This document shows positions 42,838 through 51,801 of a DNA stretch of 64,000 nucleotides, one piece after another (the stretch's first letter is position 1; every line of letters starts with the position of its first letter). Below the pieces are notes generated by a model, which was not told the origin of the DNA, ran no database searches, and saw only the letters and a list, made by a program, of their open reading frames with translations. This stretch comes from Mesorhizobium tianshanense (GTDB lineage Bacteria > Pseudomonadota > Alphaproteobacteria > Rhizobiales > Rhizobiaceae): NCBI RefSeq assembly GCF_007830515.1, contig NZ_VLKT01000034.1, positions 1-64,000 on the forward strand, read 5' to 3'. The translations under genes and the position numbers were made by a program.

Positions 42838-42987
42838 GATAAACGAGAGGGTGGAAAGAAATCTGCCCTCCTACGCGGTCAAAGTCTTGGGAGGATGCGA
42901 TCTAGGCGCGGTTACTCGCTGCCGCCGGACACCGGAAACAGATCGGACGCGTTTAAATTGCAAGGCCTCGTGCCTTGCATTTTTTTT
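42838..42987 (+). ncRNA. Candidate small RNA gene
   Basis: A plus-strand intrinsic terminator (42959-42987) stands in a 640-bp gap with no plus-strand protein gene upstream, so it should end an RNA transcript. A plausible promoter is GTGACA at about 42813, 17 bp, then CTAATG, which would start RNA near 42838 and give about 150 bases. The proposed RNA contains complementary segments (GAGGGTG with CTGCCCTC; CCTCC with GGGAGG). I do not recognise the family. Confidence 0.4.
42959..42987 (+). terminator. Intrinsic terminator
   Basis: TGCAAGGC-CTCGT-GCCTTGCA, a perfect 8-bp stem with five-base loop, followed by eight T. It is functional only in the plus direction; the opposite side has no T-tract. 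Confidence 0.8.
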
Positions 42988-43122
42988 GTGCAATCATTTG
43001 GTTAGCGCGCCAAATTACCAAATCACTTTACGCGACGTCAGCACAACGGGCTCGAAAACCCGCATCGGCGTCCGGCCGGGTTTGGTGCTCACATGAAGTA
43101 TGTGGACAGTACCCTAGCGGTC

Positions 43123-43225
43123 TAAAGCGCGTCGCATTTGAACGGATTCATGCGACGCGCTTTAAGTTCTTTTTTATGCATGTCGTTATCGCAAAACCGC
43201 TACACACTTTTGCGCGACATGCATC
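43123..43225. repeat. Intergenic mosaic palindrome (two hairpins)
   Basis: The first hairpin is TAAAGCGCGTCGCAT (43123-43137) with its exact inverse ending at 43164. The second is ATGCATGTCG with CGACATGCAT around an inner CGCAAAA/TTTTGCG pair, ending at about 43225 next to the DUF1467 stop codon. Elements with this wording recur in intergenic regions of Mesorhizobium and relatives. Confidence 0.7.
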
Positions 43226-43508
43226 AATTTTCGGGGCTCTGGCTGAAGTCCGGCACGATGTGCGGGATGTCGTCGATGCCGAGGCCGAGCCCCCTCGTAA
43301 CGCCATAGAAAATGCCAAGAAGAACCATCGTGACGATCGTCGTTCGTAGCGCGGCGCGCAGCATGTGCGGTCCGCGCGGCGCGCTGGGTACCGTGCCCAG
43401 CGTCACGTCCTGATCTTCGTCCTGCGTCCTCATGCTGAACGGCAGGATGGCGAACAGCACCACCCACCATGTGATGAAGAACAGGGCGAGGAACGAAACC
43501 CAGCTCAT
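43224..43508 (-). CDS. DUF1467 family membrane protein
   Basis: The 94-residue protein has two membrane helices (VSFLALFFITWWVVLFAILPF; TTIVTMVLLGIFYGVTRGL) separated by a polar loop (MRTQDEDQDVTLGTVPSAPRGPH), the layout of DUF1467. Function is unknown. In rhizobia it is regularly encoded after mce and before proS, as here. The start overlaps the mce stop by four bases. Confidence 0.88.
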   Translation of the reverse strand: MSWVSFLALFFITWWVVLFAILPFSMRTQDEDQDVTLGTVPSAPRGPHMLRAALRTTIVTMVLLGIFYGVTRGLGLGIDDIPHIVPDFSQSPEN

Positions 43509-43909
43509 GCTTGCTCCAGTTCGACCAGCGTGCCGAAGAAATCCTTGGGATGCAGGAACAGCACCGGCTTGCCATGCGCGCCGGTCTTCGGATTGCCGTC
43601 GCCCAGGATACGGGCGCCGCAGGCTGTGAGGTGGTCGCGTGCGGCAAGAATGTCGTCGACCTCATAGCAGACATGATGCATGCCGCCCGAGGGGTTCTTC
43701 TCGAGGAATGCCGCGATCGGAGAACCCTCGCCGAGCGGCTCCAGCAATTCGATCTTGGTGTTGCCGACATCGACGAACACCACCGTCACGCCATGCTCGG
43801 GCAGCGCCTGCGGCGCGGTCACCCGAGCGCCGAGCACATCGCGATAGGCCGCAGTCGCCGCACCCAGATCCGGCACGGCAAGCGCGACATGGTTCAGTCG
43901 TCCGAGCAT
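43505..43909 (-). CDS. mce: Methylmalonyl-CoA epimerase
   Basis: The 134-residue protein has the vicinal-oxygen-chelate fold: LGRLNHVALAVPDLGAATAAYRDVLGA at the start with the first metal histidine, VFVDVGNTKIELLEPLG with the metal glutamate, and GGMHHVCYEVDDILAARDHL with the second histidine. It interconverts the R and S forms of methylmalonyl-CoA in propionate and branched-chain amino-acid breakdown. Coupled to DUF1467 by overlap and downstream of rnj. Confidence 0.92.
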   Translation of the reverse strand: MLGRLNHVALAVPDLGAATAAYRDVLGARVTAPQALPEHGVTVVFVDVGNTKIELLEPLGEGSPIAAFLEKNPSGGMHHVCYEVDDILAARDHLTACGARILGDGNPKTGAHGKPVLFLHPKDFFGTLVELEQA

Positions 43910-43924
43910 AGATGCTCCGAAAGT

Positions 43925-44012
43925 TAGGGGAATAGGGGAATACGACAGTAAGGGAGTAGGGAAAGATTTTGCTCCCCCCTACTACTCCCTTACTGCCCTA
44001 CTCCCCTACTCC
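43925..44012. repeat. Polypurine/polypyrimidine inverted repeat between rnj and mce
   Basis: Short units such as AGTAAGGGAGTAGGG (from 43948) face their inverse CCTACTACTCCCTTAC (43978-43993), with further CTGCCCTACTCCCC units beyond. The result is an imperfect long stem of GGGAGTA-like units. It probably ends or attenuates transcription between the two genes, but it has no T-tract. Confidence 0.55.
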
Positions 44013-44013
44013 C

Positions 44014-45684
44014 TCATCTGGTGACGAACACCGTCACCAGCGGCTTCTTGCCCCACGCTTCGTTGGCGGCGCCGCGCACGGCGCGGCGCACGGCCTCCTG
44101 CACGAGGTCGAGGTCTTTTCGGCGCTGACGGGGGATGGAGTCCACGGCGCCGATTGCCGCATCGATCATCAGGTCTTCCAGGCTCTCGCCGCTTGCATCG
44201 GCCTCGGCGACGCCGATGGCGACGAGGTCGGGATCGCCGGCGAGCTCATATTTGTCGTCGAGCACGACATTGACCGCGACATGGCCGGCAAAGGACAGCT
44301 TGCGCCGGTCGCGAATGCCCATCGCCTGGTCGGTGCCGATCAGCCTGCCGTCCTTGTAGATGCGGCCGAACGGCACTTGGTCGATGATCGTCGCCGCACC
44401 GGGATAGAGCCGCAGCATGTCGCCGTCGCGGACCTGCGCCACCTGGCCGATGCCGGACACCGACATCAGAGAGCCCTGCGCCACCAGATGCGCCGCCTCG
44501 CCATGCACCGGCACGCCGATCTGCGGGCGCACCCATTCGTACATCTTGCGCAACTCGCTGCGGCGCGGATGGCCGGAGACATGCACCAGCGCATCGCCGT
44601 CCTCGATGATCTTGATGCCGAGATCGATCAGGCGGTTCTTGATCTCGAGTATCCCCTTCTCGTTGCCGGGAATGGTGCGCGAGGAGAACACCACCGTGTC
44701 GCCCGATGTCAGCGATACCGATTTCATCTCGTCGCGCGACAGTTTCGCCAGTGCCGCAAGCGGCTCGCCCTGGCTGCCGGTGCAGATGATGACGAGGTTT
44801 TCGCGCGGGATGAAACCAAAATCTTCCTCGGCGATGAATTCGGGCAGTCCGTCCATATAGCCAAGCTCATCAGCCACATCGATGACGCGCTTCAGCGAGC
44901 GGCCGAGCACCAGGCACTGGCGGCCGGCATCCCTTGCGGCCTTGGCAATGGAAACGATACGCCCGACATTGGAGGAAAAGGTGGTGACCGCGACGCGGCC
45001 CTTGGCGTTCTGGATGACGCCCTTGAGGCCCTCGCCCACCGCCACTTCCGACGGCGAATCGCCTTCCCGCAGCGCATTGGTGGAATCGCAGATCAGCGCC
45101 AGGACGCCCTTGTCGCCATAGGCGCGGAAGCGCGCCTCGTCGGTCATCGGCCCGATCGTCGGCGCCGGATCGATCTTCCAGTCGCCAGTGTGGATGACGG
45201 TGCCGGCCGGTGTGGTGATCGCCAGTGACATCGGTTCGGGGATCGAATGCGCGACCGGGATAGCCTCGATCTCGAACGGGCCGACGCTGAATCTTTCGCC
45301 GGCCCGGTAGATCGTCAACGGGATCTTCGGCGCGCCCTGCTCGCCCTGCCGCTTGGCTTCCAGCAACCCGGCGCCGAACGGCGTCATCCAAACCGGCGCC
45401 TTGAGCTTCGGCCATGTGTCGAGCAGCGCGCCGTAGTGGTCCTCATGCGCGTGGGTGATGACGATGCCGCGCAGATTGGCGATGTTCTCCTCAATGAAGC
45501 GCGTGTCGGGCAGCACCAGATCGACGCCGGGCAGGCTGGCATCGGGAAAGGTGACGCCGACATCGACGACGATCCATTCGCGGGCATCGGGCGGCCCATA
45601 GCCATAGAGGGCGAAGTTCATGCCGATCTCGCCGACGCCGCCGAGCGGCACGAAGACGAGTTCGGCGTTTTCCGCTTTCGCCAT
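44014..45684 (-). CDS. rnj: Ribonuclease J
   Basis: Start at ATG 45684 (MAKAENAELVFVPLGGVGEIGMN), supported by GGAAAGA. The 556-residue metallo-beta-lactamase/beta-CASP RNase has the metal motif VITHAHEDHYGALL, the histidine in VIHTGDWKIDP, the DSTNALREG motif and the beta-CASP region SSNVGRIVSIAKAARDAGRQ with later HVSGHPRR. It degrades and matures RNA 5' to 3'; in alphaproteobacteria it also trims rRNA. It lies between birA and mce in the conserved rhizobial order. Confidence 0.95.
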   Translation of the reverse strand: MAKAENAELVFVPLGGVGEIGMNFALYGYGPPDAREWIVVDVGVTFPDASLPGVDLVLPDTRFIEENIANLRGIVITHAHEDHYGALLDTWPKLKAPVWMTPFGAGLLEAKRQGEQGAPKIPLTIYRAGERFSVGPFEIEAIPVAHSIPEPMSLAITTPAGTVIHTGDWKIDPAPTIGPMTDEARFRAYGDKGVLALICDSTNALREGDSPSEVAVGEGLKGVIQNAKGRVAVTTFSSNVGRIVSIAKAARDAGRQCLVLGRSLKRVIDVADELGYMDGLPEFIAEEDFGFIPRENLVIICTGSQGEPLAALAKLSRDEMKSVSLTSGDTVVFSSRTIPGNEKGILEIKNRLIDLGIKIIEDGDALVHVSGHPRRSELRKMYEWVRPQIGVPVHGEAAHLVAQGSLMSVSGIGQVAQVRDGDMLRLYPGAATIIDQVPFGRIYKDGRLIGTDQAMGIRDRRKLSFAGHVAVNVVLDDKYELAGDPDLVAIGVAEADASGESLEDLMIDAAIGAVDSIPRQRRKDLDLVQEAVRRAVRGAANEAWGKKPLVTVFVTR

Positions 45685-45719
45685 GATCTTTCCTTTCCTG
45701 GCCGGTCGGACCAAGCCCA

Positions 45720-46541
45720 TCAAACCTGAGCCGACGCGACCGCGCCGAAATGCACGTCGCCGGCGGCGATCGTCAGAACCGAACCCTGATCGTCGCGGAT
45801 CACGAAACGGCAGTCCTCGTCAATGGTCTCGAACGTGCCGCGCACCACATTACCGTCAATTCTGACAGCAACCTGCCCGCCAAGCCCCGCCGCCCGCGCC
45901 AGCCAGCGCCGCCTGACGGCTGACAGTCCGCGCCCGTCGTTCCAAAGCCGCGCATTCTCGCTCCAGGCATCCGACAGCGCCAGAAACAACGTCTCGGCAT
46001 CGCAGGTAGTGCCCAGCGCGTAAAGCGATGTCGCCGGATAAGGTAAATCCTTGGGGTATGCCACCACATTGACGCCGATGCCGACTGCCACCGCGAAACG
46101 ATCGCCATCCAGAACAGCCGATTCCAGCAGGATGCCGGCAAGCTTGGCGCCGGAGGCCAGTACGTCGTTCGGCCATTTCAGCTCGAAACGGTTTTTCCCT
46201 TGGCTGGCGCCATCGAGGCCGATCGAGATCCTGCCCTTCGGCACGACGGCGTCGAGCGCGTCGGCCAGCGCCAGTCCGGCGACGAAGCCGAGCGTCGCGG
46301 CAAGCCGAAGCTCGGCAGTGGTGATGACAAGCAGCGTCGCCGCCAGATTGCCCTCGGGCGTCGCCCACACCCGGCCGCGCCGGCCACGTCCGCTTTCCTG
46401 CTTCTTTGAAACGACCCAGAGCTTGCCGGGGTCGCCCGCGCGCGCATGGTCCAGCGCCAGCGCATTGGTGGAACCGACTGTGTCATGCGCCTCGAGCCGG
46501 AACCCTTCTGACGCCGCCGTTGGAGCCAGCCGAAATGCCAT
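45720..46541 (-). CDS. birA: Biotin-[acetyl-CoA-carboxylase] ligase BirA
   Basis: Start at ATG 46541 (MAFRLAPTAASEGFRLEAHD). The frame extends upstream only through nuoN. The 273-residue enzyme has the catalytic loop SKKQESGRGRRGRVWATPEGNL and the LKWPNDVLASGAKLAGILLE motif, followed by the small C-terminal domain. It lacks the N-terminal DNA-binding domain of E. coli BirA, so it is a monofunctional ligase that biotinylates acyl-CoA carboxylases. It follows nuoN by 5 bp, as in other rhizobia, and so probably shares the nuo transcript. Confidence 0.93.
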   Translation of the reverse strand: MAFRLAPTAASEGFRLEAHDTVGSTNALALDHARAGDPGKLWVVSKKQESGRGRRGRVWATPEGNLAATLLVITTAELRLAATLGFVAGLALADALDAVVPKGRISIGLDGASQGKNRFELKWPNDVLASGAKLAGILLESAVLDGDRFAVAVGIGVNVVAYPKDLPYPATSLYALGTTCDAETLFLALSDAWSENARLWNDGRGLSAVRRRWLARAAGLGGQVAVRIDGNVVRGTFETIDEDCRFVIRDDQGSVLTIAAGDVHFGAVASAQV

Positions 46542-46546
46542 CCCGT

Positions 46547-47983
46547 CTAGAAGAAGGTCTTTGCGGCGGCTTCGGCATAGGTGCCGATCGGTCCGCCGAT
46601 CAGCACGTAGAACAGCACGAAGGCGCCGCTGACGCCGAGCACGACGCGAAGCTCGGTCGCCATCGGCACGAAGCCGCCGACCGGTTCGTCGAACCACATG
46701 ATCTTGATGATGCGCAGATAATAATAGGCGCCCACCACCGAGGCCAGCACGCCGATGATCGCCAGCGCGTAGAGGTTGGCGTTGATGGCGGCGAGGAACA
46801 CGTACCATTTCCCCCAGAACCCGGCGAGCGGCGGGATGCCGGCCAGCGAGAACATCAGGATGGTCAGGATCGTCGCCATGATCGGATTGGTCGACGACAG
46901 GCCGGCGAGATCGCTGATCTGCTCGACATTGCCTTCCTTGCGCCGCATGGCGAGGATGAAGGCGAAGGTGCCGAGCGTCATCACCAGATAGATCAGCATG
47001 TAGATGGCGACGCCGCGCACGCCGGCCTGGCTGTTGGCGGCAAGGCCGACAAGCGCGTAGCCCATATGGCCGATCGAGGAATAGGCCATCAGCCGCTTGA
47101 TATTGGTCTGGCCGATGGCCGCGAAGGCGCCGAGTGCCATCGAGGCGATCGAGATGAAGACGATGATCTGCTGCCAGTCAGCGGCGATCGGCTTGAAGGC
47201 GCCCATGGTGACGCGCACGATCAGCGCCATCGCCGCCATCTTCGGCGCCGCCGCGAGGAACGCCGTCACCGGCGTCGGCGCGCCTTCATAGACGTCCGGC
47301 GTCCACATGTGGAACGGCACCGCCGATATCTTGAAGGCGAGGCCGGCCAGCACGAAGACCAGGCCGAAGACGAGGCCAAGCTGCCGCTCGCCGCCGCCAA
47401 GTGCGGCGGCGATTTCCTGGAACCCGGTGTTGCCGGTGTAGCCATAGACCAGGCTGATGCCATAAAGCAGCATGCCCGACGACAGCGCCCCAAGGACGAA
47501 GTACTTGAGCCCCGCCTCGGTCGAGCGCAGATTGTCCCGGTTGATCGCCGCCAGCACGTAGATCGCCAGCGATTGCAGTTCGAGGCCGAGATAAAGCCCG
47601 ATCATGCCGTTGGCCGAGATCATCAGCATCATGCCGAGCGTGCACAGCAGGATCAGCACCGGATATTCGAACTTGTCGAAATGCTCCGCCTTGGCGAAGC
47701 GCATCGACATGACCAGCGTCACCGCCGACCCGATCAGCGCGAGCACCTTCATGAAGCGGGCGAAGGGGTCCTGGACAAAGGCTTCGCCGTAAGCGTTGCC
47801 CTGCCCGGTGGAAAAGACCGTCCAGGCGCCCGCAATCACCAGGACGGCGACGGCAAGGCCGCTCACCGTGGTGGTGGTGTTGGCGCGCGAATAGGCGCCG
47901 AGCATCAGCAGCGCCAGGGCGCCGACGGCGAGGATCAATTCTGGTGTCGAGAGAAACAGGCTGGAGAGAAGGTCCGGCGTCAT
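46547..47983 (-). CDS. nuoN: NADH-quinone oxidoreductase subunit N
   Basis: Start at ATG 47983 (MTPDLLSSLFLSTPELILAVGALALLML). The 478-residue antiporter-like subunit of complex I has about fourteen helices. The conserved core KISAVPFHMWTPDVYEGAPTPVTAFLAAAPKMA is visible, with the proton-channel lysines. It forms part of the membrane arm that couples electron transfer to proton pumping. It is the last nuo gene, directly followed by birA. Confidence 0.95.
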   Translation of the reverse strand: MTPDLLSSLFLSTPELILAVGALALLMLGAYSRANTTTTVSGLAVAVLVIAGAWTVFSTGQGNAYGEAFVQDPFARFMKVLALIGSAVTLVMSMRFAKAEHFDKFEYPVLILLCTLGMMLMISANGMIGLYLGLELQSLAIYVLAAINRDNLRSTEAGLKYFVLGALSSGMLLYGISLVYGYTGNTGFQEIAAALGGGERQLGLVFGLVFVLAGLAFKISAVPFHMWTPDVYEGAPTPVTAFLAAAPKMAAMALIVRVTMGAFKPIAADWQQIIVFISIASMALGAFAAIGQTNIKRLMAYSSIGHMGYALVGLAANSQAGVRGVAIYMLIYLVMTLGTFAFILAMRRKEGNVEQISDLAGLSSTNPIMATILTILMFSLAGIPPLAGFWGKWYVFLAAINANLYALAIIGVLASVVGAYYYLRIIKIMWFDEPVGGFVPMATELRVVLGVSGAFVLFYVLIGGPIGTYAEAAAKTFF

Positions 47984-48001
47984 GGTTCGCAAAATCCCCA
48001 A

Positions 48002-49507
48002 TCAGTTCGCCGCCGCGGTCTGCGCGGTGTCGATGGATGCCGTGACATTGGTGACGAGCGCCTTGACCGATTCGGCCGTCGCGTCGAAGACCGGCGCCGG
48101 GTAGACGCCGAAGAAGATGACCAGCACGACCAGCGGATAGATGATCACCTTCTCGCGCGCCGACAGGTCGAGCAGGCCCTTGAGGCTGTCCTTGGTCAGC
48201 GCGCCGAAGATCACCCGGCGATAGAGCCAGAGCGCATAGGCCGCCGACAGGATGACACCGGTGGCGGCGAAGAACGCCACCCAGGTGTTGACCCGGAACA
48301 CGCCGAGCATGGTCAGGAACTCGCCGACGAACCCGCTGGTGCCGGGCAGGCCGACATTGGCCATGGTGAAGATCATGAACACGGTCGCGTATTTCGGCAT
48401 GTTATTGACCAGCCCGCCATAGGCGTCGATGTCGCGCGTGTGCATGCGGTCGTAGATGACGCCGACGCAGAGGAACAGCGCGCCTGAGACGAGACCGTGC
48501 GACAGCATCTGGAAGATCGCCCCCTGCACGCCTTCCTGGTTCATCGCGAAAATGCCCATGGTGACGAAGCCCATATGGGCGACCGACGAATAGGCAATCA
48601 GCTTCTTCATGTCCTCCTGCATCAGCGCTACCAGCGAGGTATAGATGATGGCGACGACCGAGAGCGCGAACACCAGCGGCGCGAACATCTCCGAGGCGAT
48701 CGGAAACATCGGCAGCGAAAAGCGCAGGAAGCCGTATCCGCCCATCTTGAGCAGGATGGCGGCCAGGATCACCGAACCGGCCGTCGGCGCCTCGACGTGA
48801 GCGTCCGGCAGCCAGGTGTGCACCGGCCACATCGGCATCTTCACGGCGAAGGATGCGAAGAACGCGAGCCACAGCCAGGTCTGCATGCTGGCCGGGAAAT
48901 TGTGCGTCAGAAGCGTCGGGATGTCGGTGGTGCCGGACTGGAAGAACATCGCCATGATGGCGAGCAGCATCAGCACCGAACCGGCCAGCGTGTAGAGGAA
49001 GAACTTGAACGAGGCGTAGACGCGCCGCTTGCCGCCCCACACGCCGATGATGATGAACATCGGGATCAGGCCGGCTTCGAAGAAGACGTAGAACAAGACG
49101 ATGTCGAGCGCGCAGAACACGCCGATCATCAGCGTCTCCAGCAACAGGAAGGCGATCATGTAGGCCTTGACGCGCTTGTCGATCGATTCCCACGAAGCCA
49201 GGATGCAGAGCGGCATCAGGAAGGTGGTCAGGATGACGAACAGCATGGAGATGCCGTCGACGCCCATATGGTAGGAGATGCCGGAATCCAGCCAGGCAAG
49301 CTTCTCGACGAACTGGAAGCCAGGCTCCGAATTGTCGAAGCCGGTCCAGATGAACAGCGAGATGATGAAGGTGATGCTCGTCGTCCACAACGCGATGGCG
49401 CGGATGTTGCGGCGCGCATTTTCGCTGTCGTCACGGACGAACAGGATGAGCAGCACACCAACCAGCGGCAGGAAGGTGACCAGCGAGAGGATCGGCCAGG
49501 CGGTCAT
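48002..49507 (-). CDS. nuoM: NADH-quinone oxidoreductase subunit M
   Basis: The 501-residue proton-pumping subunit carries the Mrp-antiporter core (FAVKMPMWPVHTWLPDAHVEAPTAGSVILAAILLKMGGYGFLRF) and the N-terminal DGISMLFVILTTFLMPLCIL segment. Its start shares one base with the nuoL stop (TGATG), so translation is coupled. Length is typical for alphaproteobacteria. Confidence 0.95.
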   Translation of the reverse strand: MTAWPILSLVTFLPLVGVLLILFVRDDSENARRNIRAIALWTTSITFIISLFIWTGFDNSEPGFQFVEKLAWLDSGISYHMGVDGISMLFVILTTFLMPLCILASWESIDKRVKAYMIAFLLLETLMIGVFCALDIVLFYVFFEAGLIPMFIIIGVWGGKRRVYASFKFFLYTLAGSVLMLLAIMAMFFQSGTTDIPTLLTHNFPASMQTWLWLAFFASFAVKMPMWPVHTWLPDAHVEAPTAGSVILAAILLKMGGYGFLRFSLPMFPIASEMFAPLVFALSVVAIIYTSLVALMQEDMKKLIAYSSVAHMGFVTMGIFAMNQEGVQGAIFQMLSHGLVSGALFLCVGVIYDRMHTRDIDAYGGLVNNMPKYATVFMIFTMANVGLPGTSGFVGEFLTMLGVFRVNTWVAFFAATGVILSAAYALWLYRRVIFGALTKDSLKGLLDLSAREKVIIYPLVVLVIFFGVYPAPVFDATAESVKALVTNVTASIDTAQTAAAN

Positions 49508-51480
49508 CAGAGCATCATCCAGGTGACGAGTGCGGCAACGCCGATCAGCATGGCGAAGGCGTAGTGATAGAGATAGCCGGTCTGCAGCTTGACGACCCGA
49601 TTGGTGACGTCGACGACGCGCGCCGAAACGCCATCAGGCCCGAGACCGTCGATGACGGTGCCGTCGCCGGTCTTCCACAGGAAGTGGCCGAGGCGTTTTG
49701 CCGGCCGTACGAACAGGAAGTCGTAGAGCTCGTCGAAATACCACTTGTTGAGCAGGAAGGCGTAGAGGCCGCGATGCTGCGCCGCGAGATTCTTCGGCAT
49801 TTCCGGCGCGCGGATGTAGAACTGCCAGGCAATCGCAAAGCCGATCAGCATGGCGATGAACGGCGCCAGCTTCACCCACAACGGCACTTCGTGCATGTCG
49901 TGCAGGATGTGGTTTTCCGGCAGCGTGAACAGCGACGCCTTCCAGAACTCGGCATAGCCCTCGCCAATGAAGGCGCCATGGAAGATCACGCCGGCGAACA
50001 GCGCGCCCGCCGCCAGGATGAACAGCGGCACCAGCATGACCGGGGGCGATTCATGGATATGGTGCATGACCTCGTGGCTCGCCCGCGGCTGGCCGTGGAA
50101 GGTCATGAAGATCAGCCGCCAGGAATAGAAGCTGGTGAAGCAGGCGGCGACGACCAGCAGCACGAAGGCAAGGCCGGCGGCCGGATTGTGCGCGGCAAAG
50201 GCGCTTTCGATGATCGCGTCCTTGGAGAAGAAGCCGGCGGTGCCGATGACCGTCACCGGGATGCCGACGCCGGTCAGCGCCAGCGTGCCGATCACCATCA
50301 TCCAGTAGGTCTTCGGGATGAGCGTCCTGAGCCCTCCCATATTGCGCATGTCCTGTTCGTCGGAAACGGCGTGGATCACCGAGCCGGATCCTAAGAACAG
50401 CAGCGCCTTGAAGAAGGCATGCGTGAACAGATGGAAGATCGCCGCGCCATAGGCGCCGACGCCGAGCGCCACGAACATGTAGCCGAGCTGCGAACAGGTC
50501 GAATAGGCGATGACGCGCTTGATGTCGTTCTGGACGAGGCCGACGGTCGCCGCGAAGAAGGCGGTGAAGGCGCCGATGAAGGTGACCACGATTAGCGCCG
50601 AATGCGACAGTTCGAACAGCGGCGACAGCCGCGCCAGCATGAACACGCCGGCCGTCACCATGGTGGCGGCATGGATGAGTGCGGAGACCGGCGTCGGGCC
50701 TTCCATGGCGTCCGGCAGCCAGGTGTGCAGCGGCACCTGGGCCGACTTGCCCATGGCGCCCATGAACAGCAGCAGGCAGACGACGGTCATCGCGGCCTGC
50801 TTGTCGAGCGCATAGCCGAGGAAGGTCAATACGGCAGCACCCTGCGGTGCGCCTTCGGCCGGGATGAACGTCGCCGCGTTGGCAAAGATGGTGCCGAGAT
50901 TGACCGAGCCGAACAGCACGAACACACCGAAGATGCCGAGCGCGAAGCCGAAATCGCCAACGCGGTTGACGACGAAGGCCTTGATCGCGGCAGCATTGGC
51001 GGACGGCTTCTTGTACCAGAAGCCGATCAGCAGATAGGAGGCGAGGCCGACGCCTTCCCAGCCGAAGAACATCTGCACGAGATTGTCGGCCGTAACCAGC
51101 ATCAGCATGGCGAAGGTGAACAGCGACAGATAGGCGAAGAAGCGCGGCCGGTTCGGATCGTGATGCATGTAGCCGATCGAGTAGATGTGGACCAGTGCCG
51201 ACACCGTGTTAACGACGACCAGCATCACCACCGTCAGCGTGTCGATCCTGAGTGCCCATGCGGCCTCTAGCCCGCCCGACTGGATCCAGCGCATCACCGG
51301 CACGGTGAACACTTCGCCCTCGCCGAAACCGACGGCGAAGAAGGCAACCCACGACAGCACGGCTGATATCACCAGCAAGCCGGAGGTGATGTATTCGGAG
51401 GCTTTGGCGCCGAGCGACGTGCCGAACAGGCCGACGATCAGGAAGCCGAGCAGCGGAAGGAAGACGATGGCCTGGTACAT
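49507..51480 (-). CDS. nuoL: NADH-quinone oxidoreductase subunit L
   Basis: Start taken at ATG 51480 (MYQAIVFLPLLGFLIVGLFG). A TTG at 51495 overlapping the nuoK stop is an alternative. The 657-residue largest membrane-arm subunit has the pump core GKSAQVPLHTWLPDAMEGPTPVSALIHAATMVTAGVFML and the long lateral helix near the C-terminus. It sits at the far end of the membrane arm. Confidence 0.95.
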   Translation of the reverse strand: MYQAIVFLPLLGFLIVGLFGTSLGAKASEYITSGLLVISAVLSWVAFFAVGFGEGEVFTVPVMRWIQSGGLEAAWALRIDTLTVVMLVVVNTVSALVHIYSIGYMHHDPNRPRFFAYLSLFTFAMLMLVTADNLVQMFFGWEGVGLASYLLIGFWYKKPSANAAAIKAFVVNRVGDFGFALGIFGVFVLFGSVNLGTIFANAATFIPAEGAPQGAAVLTFLGYALDKQAAMTVVCLLLFMGAMGKSAQVPLHTWLPDAMEGPTPVSALIHAATMVTAGVFMLARLSPLFELSHSALIVVTFIGAFTAFFAATVGLVQNDIKRVIAYSTCSQLGYMFVALGVGAYGAAIFHLFTHAFFKALLFLGSGSVIHAVSDEQDMRNMGGLRTLIPKTYWMMVIGTLALTGVGIPVTVIGTAGFFSKDAIIESAFAAHNPAAGLAFVLLVVAACFTSFYSWRLIFMTFHGQPRASHEVMHHIHESPPVMLVPLFILAAGALFAGVIFHGAFIGEGYAEFWKASLFTLPENHILHDMHEVPLWVKLAPFIAMLIGFAIAWQFYIRAPEMPKNLAAQHRGLYAFLLNKWYFDELYDFLFVRPAKRLGHFLWKTGDGTVIDGLGPDGVSARVVDVTNRVVKLQTGYLYHYAFAMLIGVAALVTWMML

Positions 51481-51491
51481 GGTGGTTTCCG

Positions 51492-51800
51492 TCAACCCTT
51501 CATCATGTTCACGTCTTCGACAGCGATCGAACCGCGGTTGCGGAAGAAGACGACGAGAATGGCGAGGCCGATCGCCGCTTCAGCCGCCGCGACCGTCAGC
51601 ACGAACAGCGCGAACACCTGACCGACGAGATCGCCGAGTGCCGCCGAGAAGGCAACGAAATTGATATTGACCGCGAGCAGGATCAGCTCGATCGACATCA
51701 GGATGACGATGATGTTCCTGCGGTTCAGGAAGATGCCGAACACGCCGAGCGTGAACAGGATCGCCGATACGGTGAGATAGTGCGCGATGCCGACGGTCAT
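51492..51800 (-). CDS. nuoK: NADH-quinone oxidoreductase subunit K
   Basis: The 102-residue protein with three helices begins MTVGIAHYLTVSAILFTLGVFGIFLNRRN, with the conserved glutamates in MSIELILLAVNINFV and AAAEAAIGLAILVV that belong to the quinone-linked proton path (E-channel). It lies between nuoJ and nuoL, 1 bp from the former. Confidence 0.95.
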   Translation of the reverse strand: MTVGIAHYLTVSAILFTLGVFGIFLNRRNIIVILMSIELILLAVNINFVAFSAALGDLVGQVFALFVLTVAAAEAAIGLAILVVFFRNRGSIAVEDVNMMKG

Positions 51801-51801
51801 C

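Noticed and set aside
43123..43175. The palindrome as terminator of the proS or DUF1467 transcript
   Set aside because: The T-rich side faces the plus direction, opposite to both genes, and the sequence matches a repeat family.
46406..48487. A 693-codon plus-strand frame opposite nuoN and nuoM
   Set aside because: Histidine/arginine/aspartate-rich translation typical of antisense frames in GC-rich genes.
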